Below, one piece after another: positions 7,539 to 14,178 of a DNA stretch of 14,545 bases (position 1 is the stretch's first letter; the number at the start of each line of letters is the position of its first letter). The notes below the pieces were generated by a model. The model had not been told where the DNA came from, did not search any database, and saw nothing but the letters and a program-made list of their open reading frames with translations. The translations under genes were made by a program, and so were the position numbers. Location: assembly GCA_049794535.1 (NCBI GenBank), contig JBARCX010000397.1:1-14545 (forward strand). Direction: 5' to 3'. Source of the DNA: JBARCX01 sp049794535. GTDB taxonomy: Bacteria > Pseudomonadota > Gammaproteobacteria > Xanthomonadales > Rhodanobacteraceae.

Positions 7539-8483
7539 ATGAGCAAGATTCTGGTCATCGCCGAACACTTGGGCGGCAAGCTGAACCCATCTACCGCACG
7601 CGCTGTGAGCGCTGCTGCGGCCGTCAAGCCCGATGCGATCGACGTACTGGTACTCGCTGACAACGTCGATGCCATCGCTGCTGAAGCCGCAAAGATCGAA
7701 GGCGTGAGCCGCGTATTTACGGTCGTCCGAGCTGAAAATGCACACCCGCTCGCGGCCATACTGGCACCGCAGATCGCCAAGGCAGCCACGGGCTATAGCC
7801 ACGTGTTCGCACCATCTACCACTTTCGGCAAGGATGTCGCCCCGCGCGTCGCCGCCCTGCTCGGTGTCGCGCAGATTAGCGACGTGATGAGCGTGGAATC
7901 CAGCTACACCTTCAAGCGGCCGATCTACGCTGGCAACGCGATCATTACGGTAGAGGCAGATGCAGCACATACCGTTGTCGCCACCATTCGCACCGCCTCG
8001 TGGCCTGCAGCGAACAGTGGCTCTAATAGTGCGCCCATCGAAGCATTGGCCATCGATGTCACGCTGCCCACACATACAAGCTTCATTGAGCTGCAGCAAG
8101 GCAAGAGTGATCGTCCCGATCTGCAGAGCGCCAGCAAGGTCGTTTCCGGTGGTCGCGGCGTGGGCTCTAAGGAAAATTTCGAAGTCATCTACAAATTTGC
8201 CGACAAGATCGGCGCCGCTGTCGGCGCGTCACGTGCTGCGGTTGATGCCGGCTACGTCCCCAGTGATCTACAAGTCGGCCAGACCGGCAAGATCATCGCA
8301 CCCGAGCTGTACATGGCGATCGGCATCTCCGGTGCGATCCAACACCTCACCGGCATCAAGGACGCCGGCACCATCGTCGCGATCAACAAGGACGGCGAAG
8401 CGCCAATTTTTGAAGTGGCTGATATCGGCCTGGTGGGTGATCTGTTCAAGCTGATTCCGGAGCTGGAACAAGCCATCGGCTGA
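7539..8483 (+). CDS. etfA: Electron transfer flavoprotein subunit alpha
   Basis: The FAD-binding large subunit of ETF (314 residues, family-typical). The N-terminal half is the Rossmann-like domain that pairs with EtfB. The C-terminal half carries the conserved flavin-binding region: GGRGVGSKENFEVI, VGASRAAVDAGYVPSDLQVG, QTGKIIAPELYMAIGISGAI and DGEAPIFEVADIGLVGDLF. GGAGA (7529-7533) lies 5 bases before the ATG. It works with EtfB and the ETF-QO encoded 3 kb upstream in the same direction. In Xanthomonas etfA borders the LPS locus, and here too polysaccharide-related genes follow it. No clear terminator hairpin with a T-run was found after the stop. Confidence 0.97.
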   Translation: MSKILVIAEHLGGKLNPSTARAVSAAAAVKPDAIDVLVLADNVDAIAAEAAKIEGVSRVFTVVRAENAHPLAAILAPQIAKAATGYSHVFAPSTTFGKDVAPRVAALLGVAQISDVMSVESSYTFKRPIYAGNAIITVEADAAHTVVATIRTASWPAANSGSNSAPIEALAIDVTLPTHTSFIELQQGKSDRPDLQSASKVVSGGRGVGSKENFEVIYKFADKIGAAVGASRAAVDAGYVPSDLQVGQTGKIIAPELYMAIGISGAIQHLTGIKDAGTIVAINKDGEAPIFEVADIGLVGDLFKLIPELEQAIG

Positions 8484-8710
8484 TTGCAGCCTCCGAGTTT
8501 CCGAAAACAAAACTAATCCCCAGCCGGACCGGGCCAATTCTCGAAGGGCTTGGTCATTGAAGGCCGTCCGGAGTGTTGGACTCATCGCCACTATCGTTTG
8601 GCCGATGATCGTCAATGCGCCGTGCGCGCATTCATCACTTCAGGTGGGCGCCGGAGTGGGATGCCCTGCAACTACCATGACGCCAAGCATCGGTTGCTAC
8701 AGCAGTTTGT
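8484..8710. other. Intergenic stretch after etfA without a supported gene
   Basis: Between the etfA stop and the transposase remnant I see only short frames without family motifs or good ribosome sites. A weak imperfect stem, GGCCAA with TTGGTC (about 8532-8555), has no following T-run. The stretch may be decayed mobile DNA, but this is not demonstrable by eye. Confidence 0.4.
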
Positions 8711-8832
8711 GTGGATCTGTCGGCGCTCCCGACAGCTCCACACCGCTTGCGCCCAGCGTGGGACTATCTCTCGCTTGTCGAGTTCGAAGCCCAATTATTC
8801 TATGCAGCAGGCGTCCATTTTTCGTCGACTCT
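8711..8832 (+). pseudogene. Remnant of an IS3-family transposase C-terminus
   Basis: One plus-strand frame reads HRLRPAWDYLSLVEFEAQ and then AAGVHFSS. This resembles the end of IS3-family OrfB proteins (…RxHSALGYLSPVEFE…, with a terminal AGVHF encoded by the inverted repeat). The preceding DDE catalytic region is absent and HSALGY has drifted to RPAWDY, so this is a dead fragment of about 40 codons. GGCGTCCATTTTT (starting about 8807) resembles the right terminal repeat of such elements, commonly GGTGTCC-A/C-TTTT. No left end or target duplication was found. It overlaps the 3' end of the opposite-strand sulfotransferase. The assignment rests on motif memory. Confidence 0.5.
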
Positions 8833-10029
8833 CCCAGAGTCGCGCTTCAATGCGCATCTACGAAACACCCAAGCAGCGATAGCTCGCAAACCCTTCCGAC
8901 GCATCGCAATGTAGACTGCGGCGCCAATGACTGATGAGGCCAACCAGAGAGCGGACCCAACGCTCACCGAGTGCCTCACAATCTGCAGGGGCTTACTGAG
9001 TACCGCTGTCGCCATCAACAAGTCAGCTGCCATGATGACCCCGCACCAGTTCAACCTTCTCGTCAGGGTGGCCACCTTCCTTTGTCCAAGTGAGTAGTCC
9101 GCGTCGAGCCCGGCCATCAACGATACGCGCTTGCTGAAATCCGTCTCGGCCTGGACGAGTTCGTCTTTCGATATGGAGAAGGCCCGATTAGACCGCTGTA
9201 GTTGCCGGCTCAACCGCATCGCCCGATCGATCACCTTCGGATCGGTTCGCGGATCACTGGACTCAAAACCAACCGGCACACACGAGCTGTTGATCCGGCG
9301 CGCCAACGGCTCGAGGCAAGCCTCCATATATGGCTCACCAAGGAAGTCGAGTACACCCTTGATAGCCCATTCGGATCCCTGGATCAGGTCCTCGTAGCGC
9401 AACCGATGCACCACTTCGGGGCCATACGCGTGTTCGGCCTGCATACAAGCCTGCACGGCGCTTATCCAGTATTCGTACGCCTGCTGCTCCGTGTCCACCA
9501 AGTTACGATTGCCATGTAACTTGAAATGAAGCATCGAATTCACGACGGAACGCACGTCCCGTGCGATATGCACAAATTTCGCGTCGGGGAAGAGCTTTCT
9601 TAGACCGGCAATGTAGTAGGCATATTCAGGTGTGCCATCAACCCAACGCGATTTCGGATCACTATTCGAACGCGAGATGTTGAAGGCAGCGTCAACCTGT
9701 GACGAATCCCGTCTAGCGCATTCCCTGGATGCCTGCTCCTGCCGATCACGGTGCTGGAGGATCATTCTGTCGATGCCGTCGCCGAATGCGCGAAAAAACG
9801 CCGCGCTCTCAATGCCTAGCGCACTCAATTGGGAACGCTCTCCATGCAGGCTGCCAACCTGGAACTGGACACCGACACTTATCGCGAACTCTCCCATCCA
9901 TGCAGATTCTTCCTGCGGAAGAATGTTGGCATGTTGTCCGAGACACCAGGTAAGTACGCTCGTACCCGATCTTGGCGAACCGACCACAAAAATCGGACCA
10001 CGGCCTTGTTTGACGCCATGCTGATACAT
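8800..10029 (-). CDS. Sulfotransferase family protein with C-terminal membrane helices
   Basis: Probable PAPS-dependent sulfotransferase (Sulfotransfer_3-like, about 409 residues) that would move sulfate to a glycan, lipid or other hydroxyl acceptor. Numbered from 10029: the 5'-phosphosulfate loop is IFVVGSPRSGTSVLTWCLG (SPRSGTS about 18-24), the 3'-phosphate motif is KFVHIARDVRSVVNSML (about 151-167), and LRYEDLI (about 210-216) is typical of the family. After the catalytic domain come a charged helical region and two hydrophobic segments (about 327-349 and 355-377), then a basic tail; a membrane anchor after the domain is unusual. The frame is open to an ATG at 10176, but that one has no Shine-Dalgarno, while 10029 follows an AGGGG and puts the phosphosulfate loop close to the N-terminus. 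The last codons are the complement of the transposase remnant. It faces away from manB and has no partner on its strand. Acceptor unknown. Confidence 0.85.
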   Translation of the reverse strand: MYQHGVKQGRGPIFVVGSPRSGTSVLTWCLGQHANILPQEESAWMGEFAISVGVQFQVGSLHGERSQLSALGIESAAFFRAFGDGIDRMILQHRDRQEQASRECARRDSSQVDAAFNISRSNSDPKSRWVDGTPEYAYYIAGLRKLFPDAKFVHIARDVRSVVNSMLHFKLHGNRNLVDTEQQAYEYWISAVQACMQAEHAYGPEVVHRLRYEDLIQGSEWAIKGVLDFLGEPYMEACLEPLARRINSSCVPVGFESSDPRTDPKVIDRAMRLSRQLQRSNRAFSISKDELVQAETDFSKRVSLMAGLDADYSLGQRKVATLTRRLNWCGVIMAADLLMATAVLSKPLQIVRHSVSVGSALWLASSVIGAAVYIAMRRKGLRAIAAWVFRRCALKRDSGRVDEKWTPAA

Positions 10030-10176
10030 CACTTTCGCCCCTCGAAAAGTGAGGACCCACCATCCCCTGCCTTGCAGCTTCAAGAAACCGTGTATTCGAA
10101 CGTTCGATGCGCTCTTTAATCCATGCCAGACGATGAACGCCTGATGCAGTAATGAAGCACCATTCGTCAGCTTCAT
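10030..10176 (-). other. Open upstream extension of the sulfotransferase frame
   Basis: In frame with the sulfotransferase, 49 further codons begin at the ATG 10174-10176. The translation includes SASNVRIHGFLKLQGRG, which resembles the entry segment of hexapeptide-repeat O-acetyltransferases of polysaccharide loci and then breaks off. It may be the remnant of a lost acetyltransferase gene fused by deletion, or a genuine N-terminal extension. No ribosome site precedes it. Confidence 0.35.
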
Positions 10177-10317
10177 GCAAGTTTACATTTTTTTAACGAA
10201 ATTATGCACTTTGGCTACAAATCAAACCGGCCAGCTGATGTGCCAGCAAGTTCCGCACGTACATCGCGCACCTGAACTCGCCAATCGATCGATCAGCCAG
10301 TCCCGCCTCGTCTTTGA

Positions 10318-10330
10318 CACGTTAAACGTG
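10318..10330. repeat. 13-bp perfect palindrome CACGTTAAACGTG
   Basis: CACGTT and AACGTG are inverted around a single A. The size and symmetry suit a dimeric regulator's operator, and it sits mid-way in the long divergent spacer. A partly similar GCACGTTTAAT occurs near 10417. No regulator is identified. Confidence 0.4.
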
Positions 10331-10624
10331 CCGAGCACTTTCGAATGGCTTCCGTCGGGCAGCGCAAAGTCGCGAGCAGCCGTTTACGCCCGTCACCTCC
10401 ACGCATTCAACCAAGCACGTTTAATCGGGCATGTCTGTTTATGGCTAATCACCCGACTCTCTGGCGATGGCTATAGGACCCTGCAATCACGACTTTTTTC
10501 GCCACAGCCAATGATGAGCGGCCTATCAAATTGCAGCCCTTAGATATCAGATCAACGACAATCACCCCGATACCTCAATCCGTGTCGCCAAGATGCGGAC
10601 TACCGCCATCTTTCGCCGGGATAC

Positions 10625-10633
10625 TGCTAAAAT
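10625..10633 (+). promoter_or_regulatory. Putative extended -10 promoter for manB
   Basis: TGCTAAAAT: an extended TGn element followed by TAAAAT, five of six consensus bases. The bases where a -35 box would fall are poor, as is tolerated for extended -10 promoters. It implies a leader of about 130 bases before manB. Confidence 0.4.
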
Positions 10634-10767
10634 CACTAACCGATTAACGGCGACGAAGTGTTGCCGCCGGATATGGATCGATCACACCCATCCGTCGCTA
10701 TATCGGTTCTGCCCGATATCGTCTTAGCAGACATGTGGCGGATACGGCGCAGCACCAAGGACGCCTG

Positions 10768-12114
10768 ATGGATTTGAATTGTTTCAAGGCCTACGACATC
10801 CGCGGCCGAGTGCCGGACGAACTAAACGAGGAACTGGTTCGGCGTATCGGTATGGCCACAGTCCAACTTCTCGGCCCTGGCCCGGTGGTGACTGGACGTG
10901 ATGTGCGCCTGAGCAGCCTATCGCTTCAGGCGGCACTTTCGTCCGGCATACAGGCCGCCGGACGTGACGTCATCGACATCGGTCTATGCGGCACAGAGGA
11001 AGTCTATTTCCAGACCCGGCACCTGAGTGCCGCTGGCGGCATCATGGTCACCGCCAGCCACAATCCGATGGACTACAACGGCCTCAAGCTAGTGCGCGAA
11101 GACGCCCGTCCGATCAGCGGCGACACCGGCCTGTTCGCCATACGCGACCATGCTGCCGCCGACATCAACAGAGCCCACATACCAGGCAGAACCAGCAGCG
11201 CCCCCGCCAAAGATGCCTATATCCGGCACCTGCTCAGCTACGTCGACCGCTCTAAACTACGGCCGCTGAAGATCGTGACCAATGCGGGCAACGGTGGTGC
11301 AGGAACAGTGATCGACCAGCTCGCAGCACACCTGCCCTTCGAGTTCATCCATGTACAACACGAACCTGATGGACACTTCCCCAATGGCATCCCAAATCCG
11401 CTGTTGCCTGAAAATCGCGAGGCGACCGCAGAGGCAGTGCGTGCGCATCAGGCCGACTTCGGGATCGCCTGGGATGGCGACTTCGATCGTTGCTTCTTCT
11501 TCGATGCCGATGGCCGCTTTATCGAAGGTTACTACCTAGTCGGATTGCTGGCCAAATCGCTGCTGGCTAAGCATCCGGGCGGCAAGGTGATTCACGACCC
11601 ACGCCTCACCTGGAACACCATCGAGATGGTGAAGCAAGCCGGCGGAATACCCGTGCTCAGCAAGACCGGTCATGCCTTCATCAAGGAACGCATGCGTGCG
11701 GAGAACGCGATCTACGGCGGAGAGATGAGCGCCCATCACTATTTTCGCGATTTCGCCTATTGCGACTCAGGCATGGTCCCCTGGCTACTGCTCGCCGAAC
11801 TGGTATCGCGCAGCGGCCGCTCGCTGGCAGACATGGTGGAGGGCCAGATGAACGCATTCCCCTGCAGCGGGGAAATCAACTTCCACGTCGTGGATGCGAA
11901 GGCATCGATCGATCGTGTCCTCGCGCGATACGCCACCTTCGATCCATTGCTCGACTTCACCGATGGCGTCAGCGCGGAATTTCCGGAGTGGCGGTTCAAC
12001 CTGCGCAGTTCCAACACCGAACCATTGCTGCGGCTCAACGTCGAGTCCAGACAAAATTCCGGATTGATGCGCGAAAAAACCGCGGAGATCGCCGAGCTGT
12101 TATCTGCTCACTGA
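10768..12114 (+). CDS. manB: Phosphomannomutase (ManB/CpsG type)
   Basis: Converts mannose-6-phosphate to mannose-1-phosphate in the cytoplasm, feeding GDP-mannose and its derivatives (GDP-fucose, GDP-rhamnose and others) for surface glycans. The 448 residues match enterobacterial ManB/CpsG closely from memory: an N-terminal CFKAYDIRG, the phosphoserine loop TASHNPMDYNG (S97), the Mg site DGDFDR (D236, D238, D240), the sugar-binding GEMSAHHYFRDFAYCDSGM (about 318-336) and the phosphate-binding RSSNTEP (about 413-419). All key residues are present. The start at 10768 has AAGGA (10757-10761) 6 bases upstream; a GTG at 10735 is in frame but has no ribosome site. The close match to the E. coli colanic-acid enzyme, rather than to the bifunctional XanA/AlgC type, suggests a locus-dedicated enzyme. 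No manC (GDP-mannose pyrophosphorylase) lies in the window. Confidence 0.95.
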   Translation: MDLNCFKAYDIRGRVPDELNEELVRRIGMATVQLLGPGPVVTGRDVRLSSLSLQAALSSGIQAAGRDVIDIGLCGTEEVYFQTRHLSAAGGIMVTASHNPMDYNGLKLVREDARPISGDTGLFAIRDHAAADINRAHIPGRTSSAPAKDAYIRHLLSYVDRSKLRPLKIVTNAGNGGAGTVIDQLAAHLPFEFIHVQHEPDGHFPNGIPNPLLPENREATAEAVRAHQADFGIAWDGDFDRCFFFDADGRFIEGYYLVGLLAKSLLAKHPGGKVIHDPRLTWNTIEMVKQAGGIPVLSKTGHAFIKERMRAENAIYGGEMSAHHYFRDFAYCDSGMVPWLLLAELVSRSGRSLADMVEGQMNAFPCSGEINFHVVDAKASIDRVLARYATFDPLLDFTDGVSAEFPEWRFNLRSSNTEPLLRLNVESRQNSGLMREKTAEIAELLSAH

Positions 12115-12133
12115 GGAGCGCCTGAACATGCTC

Positions 12134-12214
12134 TTCGACAAGCTCAGGGCGAACGGCGTGCGACCGATTCTGTTCGTGGCGGACCTATCGTGGCGGACCT
12201 ATGAAACCACGAGC
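12134..12214. repeat. REP-like dispersed repeat with hairpin arms
   Basis: TTCGACAAGCTCAGGGCGAA followed by CGG (12134-12156) matches a short extragenic element that I recall as common between genes of many proteobacteria. It is followed by GTTCGTGG (12172-12179) and CCACGAGC (12207-12214), which pair with one G-T wobble around the tandem duplication. Lying just after the manB stop, it could weaken or end transcription. Its copy number needs a genome search. Confidence 0.5.
12175..12202. repeat. 14-bp exact tandem duplication
   Basis: CGTGGCGGACCTAT occurs twice with no gap (12175-12188 and 12189-12202), forming the loop of the hairpin above. It looks like a recent slippage event. Confidence 0.85.
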
Positions 12215-12266
12215 GGCAGCGACTTGTTCGGATCACCACCGAGACTCTGAGTCGGCTAGGCCGGGC

Positions 12267-12275
12267 TGATACAAT
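12267..12275 (+). promoter_or_regulatory. Putative extended -10 promoter of the epimerase-gtrBA cassette
   Basis: TGATACAAT: TGn followed by TACAAT (five of six). The weak CTGAGT at 12247-12252 lies 17 bp upstream. It is the only promoter-like sequence between manB and the cassette. Confidence 0.4.
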
Positions 12276-12325
12276 CAGTCACGCTGATCTGATCGAATTG
12301 CCCCCATGCCATCGAAGCCTGACCT

Positions 12326-12424
12326 ATGAACTCACCTGTTCAATCCAGCCACGCAGCATTGGAGAGCCGCCGTCGTGCCGTAGCACGCACATATCACCCT
12401 GCTGCATCCGGTCACTACCTGTGA
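12326..12424 (+). CDS. Possible 32-residue leader peptide overlapping the epimerase start
   Basis: A short frame from the ATG at 12326 encodes MNSPVQSSHAALESRRRAVA and about a dozen further residues. Its TGA (12422-12424) overlaps the GTG start of the epimerase (12421), a GTGA arrangement typical of translational coupling. Its own ATG overlaps the TGA of a still shorter frame starting at 12306. No homolog is recognised and no Shine-Dalgarno is evident, so it may be chance. Confidence 0.25.
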   Translation: MNSPVQSSHAALESRRRAVARTYHPAASGHYL

Positions 12425-13173
12425 TCGTCGGAAAGGGGCTGCTAGCGCAAGCGTTCGAACCGTATTTCGGTGCCAGCGCGGATGTCCTGGTGTTCGCATC
12501 AGGCGTATCGAATTCACTGGAAACGCGCGACGACGAATTCGCGCGCGAACATGCATTGTTGTGTCGGTCGCTGGCTGGTCATGCCCAGCGATTCGTGTAT
12601 TTCGGCAGCTGCGGCGTCGCCACCGCAGAAGCAGAACTGACGGCCTACATGAAGCACAAGAAGCGAATGGAGTCTCTCGTGCTTGCCAAGCCCGGGGGGC
12701 TAGTGCTGCGCCTGCCCCAGGTGGTGGGGCGTACCGAGAATCACCATACGCTGACCAACTTCCTGCACGACCGGGTTTCGTCCGGCGAGCACTTCAGCGT
12801 GTGGTCCCACGCCGAGCGCAATCTGATCGACATTGATGACATCGCCGCCATCGGTGCCGCGCTGGCCGTGGAAATGACCGGAGAATCTTCGGCGATATCC
12901 ATCGCCGCGGAAAAATCCCTGCCCATGCGTGAAATTGTGAGGATTTTTGAGCACGTCCTGGGAAAGCGAGCCAATTACTCGCTCATGGACAAGGGCGCCA
13001 CCATGGACATCGACACTACGCGAAACAAGCAAGTAAGCGCCCGGCTTGGCATCCATCTCGGAGATGGCTATGTCGAGGGTGTCGTACGAAAGTACTACGC
13101 CCCATCCGCGCCCTCTCGTATGAATCATCCTCCATCGCGGACCGCAACCGACACCACCACGACACGGACATGA
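12421..13173 (+). CDS. NAD-dependent epimerase/dehydratase-like SDR protein
   Basis: A short extended-SDR protein of about 250 residues, probably modifying a nucleotide sugar for the transferase encoded next. From the GTG at 12421: a compact Rossmann entry VIVGKGLLAQAF (the glycine pattern is reduced compared with GxxGxxG), VLVFASGVSNS (about 22-32), FVYFGSCGV with S63, the YMKHK catalytic pair (Y76, K80), LRLPQVVG (about 118-125) and ERNLIDIDDIAAIG. The frame is open to an ATG at 12298, but those 41 codons are Cys/Pro/Ser-rich and unlike any SDR N-terminus, so the GTG is preferred although it has no Shine-Dalgarno; coupling to the preceding micro-ORF could explain initiation. Its stop overlaps the gtrB-like ATG by 4 bases (ATGA), showing an operon. 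The reaction and sugar are not determined. Confidence 0.78.
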   Translation: MIVGKGLLAQAFEPYFGASADVLVFASGVSNSLETRDDEFAREHALLCRSLAGHAQRFVYFGSCGVATAEAELTAYMKHKKRMESLVLAKPGGLVLRLPQVVGRTENHHTLTNFLHDRVSSGEHFSVWSHAERNLIDIDDIAAIGAALAVEMTGESSAISIAAEKSLPMREIVRIFEHVLGKRANYSLMDKGATMDIDTTRNKQVSARLGIHLGDGYVEGVVRKYYAPSAPSRMNHPPSRTATDTTTTRT

Positions 13174-14177
13174 GTACAGACACCATGACCCATATCGGCA
13201 GCAGTCTTCCGCTGGATGTTTCCATCGTCGTCCCGGTCTACGGGGGCAGTAGCGCCCTGGCGAAGCTTTGCCGCCGCTTGGCCGCCACGATGCAGTCAGC
13301 CGGACTTCGCCATGAGGTGATCCTCGTCGACGATCGCGGTCAAACGGAAACGTGGGGCCGCATCTGCGCGGTTGCGAATCAGGACCCGCATGTCACGGGG
13401 CTGCGTCTCAGCAGAAATTTCGGTCAGCACGCTGCCACGATCTGCGGCATCGCGCATGCCCACGGCAAATGGATCGTGACCATGGATGACGATCTGGAGC
13501 ATCCACCCGAAGCCATTCCAGCCCTGCTCGCGGCCGGTGATGAGGATCACCCCTTGGTCTACGGTGTTTTCGAGAAGCGCACCCACGCCGCCTATCGGAA
13601 CTGGAGTTCGGAGTTAATGCGCCGCATGCTTAAGCGCGCGTTCCCGGACCTCAATGAAGACTATTGTTCATTCCGTGCCATCCACACCCCGCTGGCCAAG
13701 CGGCTCGACCGCTTTGGTTTGAACCGACCATATATCGACGGCATGTTGTCCTGGCTAACGGCATCCGCCGCCACGGTGAGCGTGCCGCATGAACAGCGGC
13801 AACACGGCGAGAGCGCGTATACCCTGCGCAAGCTGGTGTCGCATGCCGCCAACATCTTTGTCACGTTTTCCACCCTGCCCTTGCGCATTGCCACCTACAG
13901 TGGCGCTTCGCTGGCTGTCTTGAGCTTTCTTTACCTACTCTATGTTGTCTATGGCCGCCTGAGCGGCAGCATCACGGATCCAGGCTATGCCTCGCTCATG
14001 TCCGTAGTGCTGTTCGCCTGCGGCATCCAACTGCTAATACTCGGCGTGGTGGGCGAATATATCGGCCGGCTAATGGGCGCGACATTCCGCCGCCCCGTCT
14101 ATGCGATCGACAACCAGGTCGGCGGGCAGGCACCGGGTTTCGACAACATCTCCCCTTCGATCAAGGCGGCACGTTGA
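13170..14177 (+). CDS. GtrB/DPM-like polyprenyl-phosphate glycosyltransferase
   Basis: An inverting GT2 enzyme of 335 residues that would transfer a sugar from a nucleotide donor to undecaprenyl phosphate at the cytoplasmic face of the inner membrane. Seen: LDVSIVVPVYGG (about 15-26), VILVDDRGQ (about 50-58, where relatives usually have DDGS/DDxS), LRLSRNFGQHAATICGI, the DxD site VTMDDDLEHPP (D106-D108), QRQHGESAYTLRKL (about 209-222), and two C-terminal membrane helices (about 240-262 and 276-296) ending in VVGEYIGRLM, as in GtrB, ArnC and YfdH relatives. The start at 13170 overlaps the epimerase stop; an ATG at 13185 is an alternative. The GtrA-like flippase candidate starts 1 base after its stop. 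The donor is probably made by the upstream epimerase, by inference from gene order. It is not close enough to ArnC to assign an aminoarabinose role. Confidence 0.9.
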   Translation: MSTDTMTHIGSSLPLDVSIVVPVYGGSSALAKLCRRLAATMQSAGLRHEVILVDDRGQTETWGRICAVANQDPHVTGLRLSRNFGQHAATICGIAHAHGKWIVTMDDDLEHPPEAIPALLAAGDEDHPLVYGVFEKRTHAAYRNWSSELMRRMLKRAFPDLNEDYCSFRAIHTPLAKRLDRFGLNRPYIDGMLSWLTASAATVSVPHEQRQHGESAYTLRKLVSHAANIFVTFSTLPLRIATYSGASLAVLSFLYLLYVVYGRLSGSITDPGYASLMSVVLFACGIQLLILGVVGEYIGRLMGATFRRPVYAIDNQVGGQAPGFDNISPSIKAAR

Positions 14178-14178
14178 G

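Larger units (their letters stand above)
10177..10767. other. Long intergenic region between divergent sulfotransferase and manB
   Basis: About 590 bp without a convincing gene. A plus-strand frame at 10175-10543 has no recognisable motif, no ribosome site and an erratic composition. The part beside the sulfotransferase is A+T-rich (seven T in a row near 10188). A 13-bp palindrome CACGTTAAACGTG lies at 10318-10330, and a promoter candidate near 10625 points at manB. Confidence 0.5.
12115..12420. other. Intergenic region between manB and the epimerase, with repeats and nested micro-ORFs
   Basis: About 300 bp. It holds a REP-like sequence, a 14-bp tandem duplication, an extended -10 promoter candidate, and two short frames chained by ATGA (12326) and GTGA (12421) overlaps into the epimerase start. 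No protein family is recognisable in it. Confidence 0.5.

Noticed and set aside
8520..8570. Terminator after etfA
   Set aside because: The possible pairings (GGCCAA/TTGGTC, CCGGAC/GTCCGG) are short or have long loops, and there is no T-run.
8550..8934. Two plus-strand frames (8550-8882 and 8557-8934) as genes
   Set aside because: They overlap each other and the sulfotransferase 3' end and show no motif. Only the third frame carries the IS3-like fragment.
10175..10543. Plus-strand frame of 122 codons after the sulfotransferase start
   Set aside because: No ribosome site, no family resemblance and scattered codon use. Treated as intergenic.
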